NCBI GenBank assembly: GCA_002082245.2
Contig: NBTC02000002.1
Coordinates: 2,108,001-2,172,000 of the forward strand
Direction: 5' to 3'
Source: Yersinia enterocolitica
GTDB taxonomy: Bacteria > Pseudomonadota > Gammaproteobacteria > Enterobacterales > Enterobacteriaceae
DNA: 64,000 nucleotides
Shown: positions 39,942 to 49,804 of the stretch, in pieces
Numbering within the stretch: the first letter of the stretch is position 1
Layout of the letters: every line of letters begins with the position of its first letter
Program-made: the position numbers and the translations under genes
The notes under the pieces: generated by a model
Seen by the model: the letters and a program-made list of their open reading frames with translations, nothing else
Told to the model about the DNA's origin: nothing
Databases searched by the model: none

Positions 39942-40500
39942 CGAAGAGACCGAGGCGGTCACCACTATTGATGTTCTGGTGCGCGCCGGTATCGAGGTAA
40001 CAACCGCCAGTGTCGCCAGTGATGGAGCATTGGAAATTGTCTGTTCACGCGGTGTCCGCTTGCTGGCAGATACCCGTTTAGTGGATGTGGCGGATCAGAA
40101 ATTTGATGTGGTGGTCCTGCCTGGTGGCATAAAAGGTGCGGAATGTTTTCGCGATAGCCCACTGCTGGTTGCTACTGTGCGTCAAACCCATAATGAAGGA
40201 CGACTGGTGGCCGCCATTTGCGCTGCTCCCGCCTTGGTACTTGAGCATCACAATTTGTTCCCTGTTGGCAATATGACCGGCTTCCCAGCACTGAAAGATA
40301 AAATCGATGCCACTAAATGGATGGATCAGCGGGTAGTTTATGATCGGCGGGTGAATTTGGTCACCAGCCAAGGGCCGGGTACTTCCCTCGATTTCGCACT
40401 GAAGATCGTATTTTTGCTGCTCGGCAGGGAAAAGGCCGAAGAAATCGCCTGGCAGTTGGTACTACCGCCAGGTATTTATAACTATACCCTTCGGACTTGA
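39904..40500 (+). CDS. yajL: DJ-1/PfpI family protein YajL
   Basis: A DJ-1-type protein of about 198 residues. E. coli YajL is reported as an oxidative-stress chaperone and glyoxalase/deglycase-like enzyme. The reactive Cys lies in the nucleophile elbow [11 protein letters not shown], and the partner acidic residue is in [12 protein letters not shown]. The start overlaps panE by 38 bp. I choose the second of two near Met codons (39904); the first is 39898. The last codons (TLRT and the TGA) come from an ERIC element that begins at 40483, so the native C-terminus after GIYNY has been replaced. Confidence 0.94.
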   Translation: MSVSALVCLAPGSEETEAVTTIDVLVRAGIEVTTASVASDGALEIVCSRGVRLLADTRLVDVADQKFDVVVLPGGIKGAECFRDSPLLVATVRQTHNEGRLVAAICAAPALVLEHHNLFPVGNMTGFPALKDKIDATKWMDQRVVYDRRVNLVTSQGPGTSLDFALKIVFLLLGREKAEEIAWQLVLPPGIYNYTLRT

Positions 40501-40609
40501 AGCCGCAGGGTTGTTAGCTACGCGCACTACTCCGAATCACTTACCGTCGTGCGCTCATCGGGATGAGTTTGCTGGCTGCCTACCTGCAACTCCAATTACT
40601 TTGGGTATA
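40483..40609. repeat. ERIC element reaching into the 3' end of yajL
   Basis: A 127-bp copy from TATACCCTT to TTGGGTATA, core in inverse orientation. Its first 18 bases encode the last residues and stop codon of yajL. Confidence 0.9.
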
Positions 40610-40631
40610 TAGTGAATATGAACATAGCAAC

Positions 40632-40672
40632 CACTGCGCAAGCTCAAAATCCACACACGCAGTAGCCGTTAA
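40632..40672. repeat. 41-bp direct repeat, copy 1
   Basis: CACTGCGCAAG, a 17-base variable centre, then CAGTAGCCGTTAA. It recurs at 40765-40805 with the same spacing. Confidence 0.55.
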
Positions 40673-40764
40673 CTATCCCCAACGAGGCGTAGCGAGCAAA
40701 GTCAGTCTGGATGCGCCCAGCGCACAGCCAACGGAGCGTACACGTAGTACGTGACGGCGGCGAG

Positions 40765-40805
40765 CACTGCGCAAGTCCAGAATGGCAAAGCGCAGTAGCC
40801 GTTAA
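40765..40805. repeat. 41-bp direct repeat, copy 2
   Basis: The same 11-base and 13-base ends as copy 1 with a partly conserved centre. Between the copies lies GC-rich sequence with a short dyad (GTACACGTAGTACGTGAC). The pair fills the gap between the yajL ERIC and the thiI stop codon. Confidence 0.55.
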
Positions 40806-40815
40806 ATATAATAAT

Positions 40816-42267
40816 TTAAGGGCGGTACACTTTTACGTTTGTATACCCCTGCTCACGCAAGTAAAGCGCCTGCAAACGACTCATCACCCCGCGATCGCAA
40901 TACAGCAGATAAGTCTTGCTCTGATCCAGACTGGCGAATTGCGAACTCAGTTTATAGAACGGTAATGCGTGAACTTCTACACTGCCCACGTTAAGCGGCT
41001 TTTCGTCCTGCTCATCCGGTGCGCGAATATCCAGCAACACATCGGTATCGGCCAGTTCAGCAACAGTTTCAACCTCAACAACCTGCTCACGGCTTTGCTC
41101 GGCAATTTCACGAATATCAACGTTTTTGGCTTCGCTGACGACCCGGTCCAGAATAGAGAAATCAAAGTGGGACTCCTCTTCTTCAATCTTGGCTTTAACC
41201 GCTTTCACCGTCGGGCTTTTCGAAATCACGCCGCAATATTCCGGCATGGTTTTTGCGAAATCTTCAGTGCCTATTTGCCGCGCCAGATTAATGATGTGCT
41301 CTTTATCATGGGAAATCAGTGGGCGCAAAATCAGGGTGTCTGAAGCATTATCAATTAACCGCAGATTGGTTAATGTTTGGCTGGAAACTTGCCCCAGAGC
41401 TTCACCGGTAACCAGTGCCTGCACACCATAACGTTCTGCAACCTGCGATGCCGCACGCACCATCATGCGCTTGAGTACCACGCCCATCTGACCATCTTCG
41501 ACTTTTTCGAGGATTTCGCCGACAACCGGTTCAAAATCAATGGCAACAAAACGCACCCGATGGGAGCTGCCAAAACGGTTCCACAGATAATGAGCTACTT
41601 GCTTGACACCAATTTCATGGGCCGAGCCGCCGAGATTGAAGAAGCAATAATGCACGCGGCAACCACGACGCATCAGCATATAGCTGGACACACCCGAGTC
41701 AAAACCGCCTGAAATCAGCGATAACACATCTTCTTGTGTGCCGATCGGGAAGCCACTCAACCCTTCATGACGCGCCTTGATCAGTGTCAGTTTGTCCTGA
41801 TCAATTTCTAAATGAACCGTAACCTGAGGATGGGTCAGTTTAACTTTTGCACTTTCAATATGCTGATTCAGACCGCCGCCAACATAGCGTTCAACATCAC
41901 CTGACGAAAATTCATGCTTACCGCGGCGCTTCACCCGCACACAGAAAGTTTTCCCGATCAGTGTCTCGCGATAGGCTTCCAGCGTCTGCTCAAAAATATT
42001 GTGCATATCGGTGTAGCTGCGATCTTCTACTTCGAGAATATGGTGAATCCCCGGCACGCGGGTCAACGCATCACAGATAACCGGGCCAAGATTGTCATCT
42101 TTGGTACGAATTTCAATATGATCCCAATGACGGACTACCGCGAGGGTATCGTCCTCAAGGTTTTTCAGTACATTGCGGATATTCGTAGTGAGGATCTTAA
42201 TGAAGCGCAATCGCACAGATTGACTCTTGATGGTGATTTCTGGGAACAATTTAATGATAAACTTCAT
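40816..42267 (-). CDS. thiI: tRNA 4-thiouridine and thiamine sulfurtransferase ThiI
   Basis: A 483-residue enzyme that makes 4-thiouridine at position 8 of tRNA and passes sulfur to ThiS for thiazole synthesis. An N-terminal ferredoxin-like/THUMP region binds tRNA. The adenylating PP-loop is [13 protein letters not shown]. The C-terminal rhodanese domain carries the active Cys (about C457) in [13 protein letters not shown]. It is divergent from xseB. Confidence 0.97.
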   Translation of the reverse strand: MKFIIKLFPEITIKSQSVRLRFIKILTTNIRNVLKNLEDDTLAVVRHWDHIEIRTKDDNLGPVICDALTRVPGIHHILEVEDRSYTDMHNIFEQTLEAYRETLIGKTFCVRVKRRGKHEFSSGDVERYVGGGLNQHIESAKVKLTHPQVTVHLEIDQDKLTLIKARHEGLSGFPIGTQEDVLSLISGGFDSGVSSYMLMRRGCRVHYCFFNLGGSAHEIGVKQVAHYLWNRFGSSHRVRFVAIDFEPVVGEILEKVEDGQMGVVLKRMMVRAASQVAERYGVQALVTGEALGQVSSQTLTNLRLIDNASDTLILRPLISHDKEHIINLARQIGTEDFAKTMPEYCGVISKSPTVKAVKAKIEEEESHFDFSILDRVVSEAKNVDIREIAEQSREQVVEVETVAELADTDVLLDIRAPDEQDEKPLNVGSVEVHALPFYKLSSQFASLDQSKTYLLYCDRGVMSRLQALYLREQGYTNVKVYRP

Positions 42268-42567
42268 GGCAGTCTTTAGTTGTCTGGTTATGGAGTGATG
42301 GCGCTGCTATTGATAGCAACAGTCAAAGGCTTTAGCGAAAACATGCAAGCCGAGGAGTATATCACTATTAGACGTGCCACTGCGTACTAAAAACCCGACT
42401 TAAACGTCACGATTTCCCCTTCATTATCCGCTAGAATAGCCGGTAATAATTTTTTGGCCCGAATGTAATTGGTATGGTGAGTTACTCTCAGAAAAAACCT
42501 CATTAGCAGGAATGCGTTACGCACCATTAATGTTACGTTTCATAAAAATATCGAGTCGAATAGAGCT
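42268..42567. promoter_or_regulatory. Divergent promoter region of thiI and xseB-ispA-dxs
   Basis: A 300-bp gap with no gene. AT-rich segments suit promoters in both directions, but I cannot assign one with confidence. Confidence 0.4.
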
Positions 42568-42822
42568 ATGGCGAAAAAACCCGCAACACCAGAAACCAAA
42601 GTGACCAGTTTTGAGACATCTCTCAGTGAACTGGAACAGATTGTGACCCGCCTGGAGTCCGGTGAATTAGCGCTGGAAGAAGCGTTAAACGAATTCGAAC
42701 GGGGTGTGCAACTGGCCCGCCAGGGGCAGCAAACCTTGTTACAAGCGGAACAGCGAGTGCAAGTTCTTCTCAGTGATGATGTAGATGCACCCTTGGCACC
42801 TTTCACCCCGGATACTGAATAG
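42568..42822 (+). CDS. xseB: Exodeoxyribonuclease VII small subunit
   Basis: An 84-residue helical subunit of exonuclease VII, which degrades single-stranded DNA to oligonucleotides together with XseA. The conserved core is [20 protein letters not shown] followed by [18 protein letters not shown]. First gene of xseB-ispA-dxs. The next ATG is 4 bp downstream, as in E. coli. Confidence 0.95.
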   Translation: MAKKPATPETKVTSFETSLSELEQIVTRLESGELALEEALNEFERGVQLARQGQQTLLQAEQRVQVLLSDDVDAPLAPFTPDTE

Positions 42823-42826
42823 CCTT

Positions 42827-43747
42827 ATGTCTATCGCCCACTCATCTGCTGATTTTCATCATCAACTTGCAGCTCATCAGCAACGGGTCAATCAGGCGCT
42901 GCTTGATTTTATTGCTCCGCTACCCTTTGGCGACAGCGACTTAGTCGCCGCTATGCGTTATGGTGCCGTGCTCGGCGGTAAGCGGCTGCGCCCTTATCTG
43001 GTTTACGCCACCGGCCAAATGTTTGGTCTGTCGCTGACTAATTTAGATGCTCCTGCGGCGGCAATTGAATGTATCCATGCCTATTCATTGATTCATGATG
43101 ATTTACCGGCGATGGATGACGATGATTTACGTCGTGGGCAGCCGACTTGCCATGTGAAATTTGGTGAGGCCAATGCCATTCTGGCGGGGGACGCACTGCA
43201 AACGCTCGCGTTCTCTATTCTGGCTGAAGCGCAGATGCCCGATGTGGCAGATAAAGATCGCTTATCAATGATTGCCGAATTAGCTAAGGCCAGCGGTGTC
43301 GCGGGGATGTGTGGGGGTCAGGCATTGGATCTGGAAGCCGAAGCGCGCCAGATTTCACTGGAAGAGCTTGAACGCATCCACCGCCACAAAACCGGCGCAT
43401 TGATCCGTGCCGCGGTTCGCCTCGGTGCATTGGCTGCGGGCACACCAGGGCGCGAAGCGTTACCGTTACTTGACAGGTACAGTGAGGCCATTGGTCTGGC
43501 CTTCCAGGTTCAGGACGATATCTTAGACGTTATTGGCGATACAGCTACAATTGGTAAACGTCAGGGTTCAGATCAACAACTCGGCAAAAGCACTTATCCA
43601 GCACTGCTGGGGTTAGATTGCGCTAAAGCTAAAGCGATGGATCTGTATCAGGAAGCGCTCAGCGCCCTGAATACCTTGTCAGAACAATCCTATAACATAG
43701 CGCCGTTGCAGGCGTTAGCCTGTTTTATTATTGAGCGTGATAATTAG
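42827..43747 (+). CDS. ispA: Farnesyl diphosphate synthase
   Basis: A 306-residue trans-prenyltransferase that condenses two isopentenyl diphosphates with DMAPP to give farnesyl diphosphate. The first Asp-rich motif is HDDLPAMDDDDLRRG and the second is QVQDDILDVIGD. GGKRLRPYLVYATG matches the diphosphate-binding loop. The ATG at 42827 is used; an earlier in-frame ATG lies inside xseB. It feeds ubiquinone, undecaprenyl phosphate and haem O (cyoE in this window). Confidence 0.96.
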   Translation: MSIAHSSADFHHQLAAHQQRVNQALLDFIAPLPFGDSDLVAAMRYGAVLGGKRLRPYLVYATGQMFGLSLTNLDAPAAAIECIHAYSLIHDDLPAMDDDDLRRGQPTCHVKFGEANAILAGDALQTLAFSILAEAQMPDVADKDRLSMIAELAKASGVAGMCGGQALDLEAEARQISLEELERIHRHKTGALIRAAVRLGALAAGTPGREALPLLDRYSEAIGLAFQVQDDILDVIGDTATIGKRQGSDQQLGKSTYPALLGLDCAKAKAMDLYQEALSALNTLSEQSYNIAPLQALACFIIERDN

Positions 43748-43775
43748 AAATATACTGACCGTTAATAAACGCTGT

Positions 43776-43844
43776 TATACCCCAAGAACTTAGCGTTGCA
43801 GTCAGGTAAAGCGAACCCTCCTGCTGCAACAGATTCTAAGGGTA
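43776..43844. repeat. Short ERIC derivative between ispA and dxs
   Basis: A sequence of about 69 bp with ERIC-like ends (TATACCCCAAGAACTT and CTAAGGGTAT) and no core. It lengthens the ispA-dxs gap to 124 bp. Confidence 0.5.
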
Positions 43845-43871
43845 TGCACCCACTTTTGATATGAGCATCGA

Positions 43872-45731
43872 ATGAGCCTTGATATAGCCAAATACCCGAC
43901 ATTGGCACTTGCAGAAAATCCTGAAGAACTGCGCATGTTGCCCAAAGAAAGCCTGCCGAAGTTATGTGATGAACTACGCCAGTATTTGCTCGCGTCCGTC
44001 AGTCGCTCCAGTGGGCACTTTGCTTCCGGGCTGGGCGTAGTCGAGCTAACTGTCGCGTTGCATTACGTCTACAACACACCTTTCGACCATCTGGTGTGGG
44101 ACGTAGGCCATCAAGCTTATCCTCACAAAATATTAACCGGTCGTCGCGAACAGATCGGTACTATTCGCCAGAAAGATGGTTTACATCCTTTCCCTTGGCG
44201 TGGTGAAAGTGAATATGATGTGCTCTCGGTTGGCCATTCCTCAACCTCAATCAGTGCAGGCCTGGGGATGGCTGTCGCAGCTGAACGGGAAGGTAAAGGG
44301 CGGCGGACTGTTTGTGTTATCGGTGACGGTGCTATTACGGCGGGTATGGCTTTCGAAGCAATGAATCATGCCGGTGATATTCACTCAGACATGCTGGTTA
44401 TCCTCAACGATAACGAGATGTCTATCTCAGAAAATGTCGGTGGTTTGAACAATCATCTGGCTCAGTTATTATCGGGTAAGCTCTATGCCAGCCTGCGTGA
44501 AGGTGGCAAAAAGGCATTTTCTGGCTTACCACCGATTAAAGACCTGTTGAAACGGACTGAAGAGCACCTAAAAGGGATGGTGGTGCCAAGTACCTTATTC
44601 GAAGAGTTAGGCTTTAATTATATTGGCCCGGTTGATGGGCACGATGTACAAGCATTGGCACAAACGTTGAAAAACATGCGTGACCTGAAAGGCCCGCAGC
44701 TGCTGCACATCATGACTAAAAAGGGCAAAGGCTACGCACCGGCTGAGAAAGATCCGATTGGCTGGCATGCTGTGCCGAAGTTTGATCCCGCCTCCGGTAC
44801 TTTGCCGAAAAGCCAGGGTAGCCTGCCGACTTACTCCAAGATTTTTGGTGAGTGGTTATGTGAAACCGCCGCCAAAGACAGCCAGTTAATGGCCGTCACC
44901 CCTGCTATGCGCGAAGGCTCTGGGATGGTGCGTTTCTCTCGTGAATACCCCCAGCAATATTTCGATGTGGCTATCGCTGAGCAACATGCAGTGACCTTTG
45001 CCGCAGGGTTAGCCATTGGGGGCTACAAACCGATTGTGGCTATCTACTCCACCTTCCTGCAACGAGCATATGACCAACTGATTCACGATGTTGCCATCCA
45101 AAACCTGCCCGTTCTATTTGCTATTGACCGTGGTGGCCTGGTGGGCGCGGATGGCCAAACCCATCAGGGTGCGTTTGACCTCTCATTCATGCGCTGCATT
45201 CCAAATATGATCATCATGACCCCAAGCGATGAAAACGAGTGCCGTCAGATGCTTCACACCGGTTATCACCACAACGGCCCTGCGGCGGTACGTTACCCAC
45301 GCGGCAACGGCACCGGTACCGACCTGAAACCGTTAGAGATCATGCCGATAGGTAAAGGTATTGTGCGTCGTGAAGGTGAAAAGATTGCCATATTGTGCTT
45401 TGGTACTTTACTGGCTCAGACACAGCTCGTGGCCGATAACCTCAATGCCACCTTGGTGGATATGCGTTTTGTAAAGCCATTGGATGAGGCGTTGGTACTG
45501 GAAATGGCTGCCAGCCATGAGGTATTAGTCACCGTGGAAGAGAACGCCATCATGGGTGGTGCGGGTAGTGGTGTGAATGAATTGCTGATGGCGAAACGGC
45601 AATTAGTGTCGGTACTGAATCTCGGTTTATCGGACAGCTTTGTGCCACAAGGTGAACAAGAGGAAATGCGCGCTGAGTTTGGGTTAGATGCTGCGGGTAT
45701 ACAACGCCAGATTGAAACGTGGCTGGCGTGA
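43872..45731 (+). CDS. dxs: 1-deoxy-D-xylulose-5-phosphate synthase
   Basis: A 619-residue thiamine-diphosphate enzyme. It condenses pyruvate and glyceraldehyde 3-phosphate to DXP, the first step of the MEP isoprenoid pathway and also a precursor of thiamine and pyridoxal. The ThDP/Mg motif is [18 protein letters not shown]. The C-terminal half has [14 protein letters not shown], containing the catalytic Glu, and [18 protein letters not shown]. It ends the xseB-ispA-dxs cluster. Confidence 0.98.
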   Translation: MSLDIAKYPTLALAENPEELRMLPKESLPKLCDELRQYLLASVSRSSGHFASGLGVVELTVALHYVYNTPFDHLVWDVGHQAYPHKILTGRREQIGTIRQKDGLHPFPWRGESEYDVLSVGHSSTSISAGLGMAVAAEREGKGRRTVCVIGDGAITAGMAFEAMNHAGDIHSDMLVILNDNEMSISENVGGLNNHLAQLLSGKLYASLREGGKKAFSGLPPIKDLLKRTEEHLKGMVVPSTLFEELGFNYIGPVDGHDVQALAQTLKNMRDLKGPQLLHIMTKKGKGYAPAEKDPIGWHAVPKFDPASGTLPKSQGSLPTYSKIFGEWLCETAAKDSQLMAVTPAMREGSGMVRFSREYPQQYFDVAIAEQHAVTFAAGLAIGGYKPIVAIYSTFLQRAYDQLIHDVAIQNLPVLFAIDRGGLVGADGQTHQGAFDLSFMRCIPNMIIMTPSDENECRQMLHTGYHHNGPAAVRYPRGNGTGTDLKPLEIMPIGKGIVRREGEKIAILCFGTLLAQTQLVADNLNATLVDMRFVKPLDEALVLEMAASHEVLVTVEENAIMGGAGSGVNELLMAKRQLVSVLNLGLSDSFVPQGEQEEMRAEFGLDAAGIQRQIETWLA

Positions 45732-45752
45732 TAACAACTTAATTTACGCAGA

Positions 45753-45835
45753 TTGAGCCAAGGCCGACCACTCCTACAGCCGCTCCGGTGGCTCGCGCCA
45801 CTACGACCCGAACGGAGTGTTTCCCTTGGTTCGAA
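45753..45835. repeat. Long imperfect palindrome downstream of dxs
   Basis: A 22-base left arm (45753-45774) pairs imperfectly with 45814-45835 (matching blocks CCAAGG/CCTTGG and CACTCC/GGAGTG). Inside is a second hairpin, GTGG-CTCGCG-CCAC. It may act as a dxs terminator or be a repeat element. ERIC sequences adjoin it. Confidence 0.45.
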
Positions 45836-45838
45836 TTT

Positions 45839-45861
45839 CACCTGCAACTTGAAAGATGACC
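45839..45861. repeat. ERIC end fragment beside a full copy
   Basis: CACCTGCAACTTGAAAGATG here duplicates the right end of the full ERIC that follows (45867-45993). It is the remnant of a second, mostly lost copy. Confidence 0.6.
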
Positions 45862-45866
45862 ACACA

Positions 45867-45993
45867 TATACCCTATAGATTTCAAGGTGCAGGAAGGCGG
45901 CAAGTAAGTGCATCCCGATGAGCTGACATGAGTCAGTGATTCGGGTAAGCGAATGCAGCCAACACACCTGCAACTTGAAAGATGACGGGTATC
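45867..45993. repeat. ERIC element overlapping the pgpA stop codon
   Basis: A 127-bp copy from TATACCC to GGGTAT, core GAGTCAGTGATTCGGGTAAG. Its right end shares bases 45992-45993 with the TGA of pgpA. Confidence 0.88.
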
Positions 45994-46489
45994 AGTAGAA
46001 CAGATCTGCTGGCCAGTAATGCCCCACGACAAAAATAATAGCAGCCGCAATCACCCCGGCAATAATGTCATCGATCATGATCCCCATGCCACCATGGACA
46101 TTGCGATCAAACCAGCGAATCGGCCAAGGCTTCCAGATATCAAAAACTCGGAACGCGACAAAACCCGCAGCGACCCATTGCCAATGATTGACGGGCAATG
46201 CCATCAGGGTTATCCACATGCCGACAAATTCATCCCAAACGATACTGCCATGGTCATGAACCTGCATATCTTTGGCGGTACGATGACAAATGTAGACACC
46301 AATGCAGATGCTGAACATCACAGCCAAAGAATAAAGCTGCCATGGGAGCTGGATCAATAGCAGCCAGAATGGGATTGCCGCAATTGACCCCATGGTACCG
46401 GGTGCCCATGGTGATAAACCACTACCAAAGCCGGTGGCCAGCAAATGCCAAGGATTGGTTAACCGCAAACGGCGTTTGGCTTCATCCAT
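45992..46489 (-). CDS. pgpA: Phosphatidylglycerophosphatase A
   Basis: A 165-residue inner-membrane phosphatase that converts phosphatidylglycerophosphate to phosphatidylglycerol. It has three to four membrane helices and the family motif VWDEFVGMW plus [12 protein letters not shown]. The start at 46489 ([16 protein letters not shown]) aligns with E. coli and overlaps the thiL end by 8 bp. Its stop codon coincides with the boundary of an ERIC element. Confidence 0.94.
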   Translation of the reverse strand: MDEAKRRLRLTNPWHLLATGFGSGLSPWAPGTMGSIAAIPFWLLLIQLPWQLYSLAVMFSICIGVYICHRTAKDMQVHDHGSIVWDEFVGMWITLMALPVNHWQWVAAGFVAFRVFDIWKPWPIRWFDRNVHGGMGIMIDDIIAGVIAAAIIFVVGHYWPADLFY

Positions 46490-47471
46490 GGGATTTACCT
46501 GTTGAGAAGTGATCAAAACCACGAAAATCCAGTTGTACTGCCTTACCTTCACGGAAGAATTTAACACCTTCCGATTGCGGGCCTACCTGCCCAATACAAG
46601 TATAGCCTGCGCCGGTATTACTGAGCGCGACATCCAGTGCACCACGGTTTATCTCAGGTACGGTAAAGCACAACTCATAATCTTCACCACCACTCAACGC
46701 CCAGCGTAGAGCCTGTTCAGCGTCAACCTGACGTGTTAGCGCATCAGAGTAAGGCAATGCATCCAACTCAATACGCGCCCCACAATTGCTCGCTTTCAGG
46801 ATATGTTGCAGATCAGAAATCAACCCATCGGAGATATCAATGGCAGAGCTGGCAAGGTCGCGCAATGCCTGCCCTTGCAGCACGCGTGGCTGTGGCCGCA
46901 AATGACGGTGAATTAATGCAGACCTATCGGCTTCGTTATCAACTCGCAACGCATTTTGCAAAATCGCCAGTCCTGCGGCACTGTCACCCAACGTACCGGT
47001 AACATAAATCCAGTCACCAATTCGCGCACCAGCTCGGGTCAATGCCCGCCCTTCCGGTACCAACCCTTGAATGGTCAGCGTTAGACTCAATGGCCCACGA
47101 GTCGTATCACCACCAATCAGTTGCATACCGTAATAGTTAAGCTGATCAAATAAGCTATCACTGAATGCCTGCAACCAGTCTTCATTTACATTGGGTAGGG
47201 TTAGAGCAAGAGATAACCAGGCAGGATCGGCACCCATTGCAGCTAAATCGCTAAGGTTTACCGCTAAAGATTTGTAACCAAGATCGGCCGGATCGATATC
47301 CGGTAGGAAATGAACGCCCGACACCAGTGTATCCGTACTGATGGCCAACAGCTGTTTTTCTGCCACTGTGAGAAGTGCGCAGTCGTCTCCAATACCCAGC
47401 TCTACATCCCGGCGATTACTTCTAAACCGGTCAAAGTAGCGGGCAATGAGGTCAAATTCGCCACATGCCAT
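46482..47471 (-). CDS. thiL: Thiamine-monophosphate kinase
   Basis: A 329-residue enzyme that phosphorylates thiamine monophosphate to the active cofactor thiamine diphosphate. The start [13 protein letters not shown], the ATP/Mg motif GIGDDCALL and the conserved [19 protein letters not shown] are typical. Operon order ribD-ribH-nusB-thiL-pgpA is conserved with E. coli. Confidence 0.96.
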   Translation of the reverse strand: MACGEFDLIARYFDRFRSNRRDVELGIGDDCALLTVAEKQLLAISTDTLVSGVHFLPDIDPADLGYKSLAVNLSDLAAMGADPAWLSLALTLPNVNEDWLQAFSDSLFDQLNYYGMQLIGGDTTRGPLSLTLTIQGLVPEGRALTRAGARIGDWIYVTGTLGDSAAGLAILQNALRVDNEADRSALIHRHLRPQPRVLQGQALRDLASSAIDISDGLISDLQHILKASNCGARIELDALPYSDALTRQVDAEQALRWALSGGEDYELCFTVPEINRGALDVALSNTGAGYTCIGQVGPQSEGVKFFREGKAVQLDFRGFDHFSTGKSHG

Positions 47472-47500
47472 AATACAATTCCAGGAGTGTTTACCGATAT

Positions 47501-47531
47501 ATGATTAAGGCCGGTTCCCGGCCTTAATCAT
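47501..47531 (-). terminator. Hairpin between nusB and thiL
   Basis: ATGATTAAGGCCGG pairs perfectly with CCGGCCTTAATCAT around a 3-base loop. It lacks a T-tract on the minus strand, so it may attenuate or protect RNA ends rather than stop all transcription into thiL. Confidence 0.5.
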
Positions 47532-47554
47532 ATCCCTCTTCACTTGACGCGGTG

Positions 47555-47583
47555 TTAGCGCTGCCAATGACTTTGGGTATATT
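47555..47583. repeat. ERIC end fragment downstream of nusB
   Basis: GCGCTGCCAATGACTTTGGGTATA resembles an ERIC right end, abutting the nusB stop codon at 47582. No core is present. Confidence 0.4.
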
Positions 47584-47998
47584 ATTTCTTTTTACGTACT
47601 GTCGGAGCTACTTTATCCAGCACGCCATTTACGAACTTGTGACTATCTTCCGCACCGAAAGTTTTGGCCAGTTCGATAGCTTCATTGATTGCCACTTTAT
47701 AAGGGACATCATTACGTTTGCTCAGTTCAAACAGTGCAATACGCAGAATAGCTCTTTCAACCTGACCTAATTCCTCGAGCTGGCGGGAAAGAAAAGGTGT
47801 CATTAACGCATCCAAAGATGTGGCATTAACTGCGACCCCTGACAGCAATTCGCGAAAATAGGAGATGTCTACATCTTTGACATCCTGCTCCGACAGGAAC
47901 TGTAATTCAACATCAGCGATGTCGTTTTTAGACAACTGCCAAGAGTAAAGCGCTTGAACAGCGCACTCACGAGCGCGGCGACGAGCAGCAGGTTTCAC
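47582..47998 (-). CDS. nusB: Transcription antitermination factor NusB
   Basis: A 138-residue all-helical RNA-binding protein. With NusE (S10) it binds boxA RNA in rRNA operons and supports antitermination. The N-terminal [19 protein letters not shown] and the C-terminal [20 protein letters not shown] are typical. It follows ribH by 20 bp. Confidence 0.97.
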   Translation of the reverse strand: MKPAARRRARECAVQALYSWQLSKNDIADVELQFLSEQDVKDVDISYFRELLSGVAVNATSLDALMTPFLSRQLEELGQVERAILRIALFELSKRNDVPYKVAINEAIELAKTFGAEDSHKFVNGVLDKVAPTVRKKK

Positions 47999-48018
47999 GG
48001 AATTCCCCTTAACTAAAT

Positions 48019-48489
48019 TCAGCCTTTAATAGCTTTGATTACATTAATCATTTCAAGTGCGGTCAGGGCAGCTTCTGCACCTTTATTACCCGCTTTAGTA
48101 CCAGCACGCTCAATTGCCTGCTCAATACTTTCTGTGGTCAGCACACCGAAAGCGACTGGAATATCGCTATTCATGGCGACACTTGCCAAGCCAGAACTCG
48201 CTTCACCAGCAACATATTCAAAGTGCGCAGTTCCCCCACGGATAACCGTACCCAGCGCAATTACCGCATCGTAACGATTTGTTTTTGCTAATACATTGGC
48301 AACCAGCGGCAACTCATAGGCACCCGGTACCCAAACAACAGTAATGTTGTCATCAGCTACCTGACCAATGCGCTTCAGGGCATCAATTGCACCTTCCAGC
48401 AGACTGTCGTTGATAAAGTTGTTAAAACGCGCAATTGCAATCGCCACGCGGGCATTAGGAGTAGCAACAACACCTTCGATAACGTTCAT
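48019..48489 (-). CDS. ribH: 6,7-dimethyl-8-ribityllumazine synthase
   Basis: A 156-residue enzyme that condenses the ribityl-uracil intermediate with dihydroxybutanone phosphate to give lumazine, the penultimate riboflavin step. It usually forms a 60-mer capsid. Key segments are [19 protein letters not shown] and the catalytic-loop region [17 protein letters not shown]. The start at 48489 ([15 protein letters not shown]) is used; an upstream in-frame Met adds 20 non-homologous residues. Confidence 0.96.
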   Translation of the reverse strand: MNVIEGVVATPNARVAIAIARFNNFINDSLLEGAIDALKRIGQVADDNITVVWVPGAYELPLVANVLAKTNRYDAVIALGTVIRGGTAHFEYVAGEASSGLASVAMNSDIPVAFGVLTTESIEQAIERAGTKAGNKGAEAALTALEMINVIKAIKG

Positions 48490-48625
48490 AGCTTTCCTCA
48501 ATATGGGTTCATACCCCGCAGGGGGGCGGATTCTATCATATTCTTTCACGCCCCGCCCCTGCGCATTTACAAAACGCTTGGCAAGACGATGATTGAGCTT
48601 CGGGAAACTCTGCCGGAAAATTCAA

Positions 48626-49735
48626 TTAATACTTCGGTTTCAAACGCAAACGTAAGTCTGGCCCCACCTGACGTACATCACTGAAGACAAATTCAGGGGC
48701 TTGTGCTAAATGCGTTAATCCAGCCAACTGGCACAATCCGCGGGCATCGCTACCCAACAGTTTTGGCGCGATATACAGAATTAACTCATCAACCACACCG
48801 GCCTGTAATAGTGCGCCTGCCAGTTGTGGCCCGGCTTCAACCCACACTGAGTTAATTTGCCGCTTGCCAAGTTGCATCATCAATAATACCAAATCCACAC
48901 CATTACCATGGCGAGGTAACAATAACTGCTCGACATTATCTGGCCATGGCTGCTGATCCGCCTCAACGCGCGCCAGCCAGCATGGGCCATTTTGTTGTGT
49001 CACTTGGTGTTCAGGCGTTACACGGTTATGGCTATCCAATATAATCCGAACCGGTGGGCGCAGCGAATCTTGGGGATACAAGGCTTGCGTTTGGGCATCT
49101 AACTCCGACCAGCGCACCGTGAGCGAAGGGTCATCCGCTATTACGGTGGCACTGGTACTGAGAATCGCCGAACTCTCAGCTCGAAAACGCTGCACATCCT
49201 GGCGTGCCTGTGGCGACGTAATCCACTGGCTTTCACCCGAGGCCATCGCGGTACGTCCATCTAATGATGCCGCCATTTTCAATTGCAAATAAGGAAAACC
49301 GGTACGCATCCGCTTTAGGAAACCAAGATTCACGGCTTCAGCTTCCGCCAACATCAAACCGTGGTCGACTGCAACCCCGGCCTGTTTCAATTTATATAAC
49401 CCGCGCCCGGCAACTTGCGGATTGGGGTCCTGCATTGCCGCCACGACTCGGGTTACACCAGCGGCCACCAGTGCATCCGCACAAGGCGGCGTGCGCCCGT
49501 GGTGACTACAAGGCTCAAGGGTGACATAAGCCGTTGCACCGCGCGCTTTTTCACCCGCCATGTGTAATGCATGTACTTCGGCGTGTGGCTCTCCGGCACG
49601 CAGATGATACCCTTCGCCGACAATTTCACCATCACGCACCAACACACACCCAACATTTGGGTTTGGCGAGGTAGTAAACCGCCCTAACCGCGCGAGTTCA
49701 AAAGCGCGGGCCATATAGAACTCATCAGTCTGCAT
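48626..49735 (-). CDS. ribD: Bifunctional riboflavin deaminase/reductase RibD
   Basis: A 369-residue fused enzyme for two riboflavin steps. The N-terminal zinc deaminase domain has PHAEVHAL and PCSHHGRTPPCADAL. The C-terminal NADPH-dependent reductase starts near residue 147 (LQLKMAASLDGRTAMASGES). It lies between nrdR and ribH on the same strand. I do not see an FMN riboswitch ahead of it. Confidence 0.96.
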   Translation of the reverse strand: MQTDEFYMARAFELARLGRFTTSPNPNVGCVLVRDGEIVGEGYHLRAGEPHAEVHALHMAGEKARGATAYVTLEPCSHHGRTPPCADALVAAGVTRVVAAMQDPNPQVAGRGLYKLKQAGVAVDHGLMLAEAEAVNLGFLKRMRTGFPYLQLKMAASLDGRTAMASGESQWITSPQARQDVQRFRAESSAILSTSATVIADDPSLTVRWSELDAQTQALYPQDSLRPPVRIILDSHNRVTPEHQVTQQNGPCWLARVEADQQPWPDNVEQLLLPRHGNGVDLVLLMMQLGKRQINSVWVEAGPQLAGALLQAGVVDELILYIAPKLLGSDARGLCQLAGLTHLAQAPEFVFSDVRQVGPDLRLRLKPKY

Positions 49736-49804
49736 GGCTTTCCTTACGTTTATTGCGCCGCTTTATGGCTGCGCGACCCTCGCTAAATAACCATTTGGCG
49801 CGAA

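Noticed and set aside
45760..45840. tRNA-like segment with GGTTCGAAT
   Set aside because: The arms do not form a cloverleaf and no acceptor or anticodon stems can be drawn.
45416..45973. 185-codon minus-strand ORF over the dxs end and ERIC
   Set aside because: It runs through dxs antisense and repeat DNA. No plausible product.
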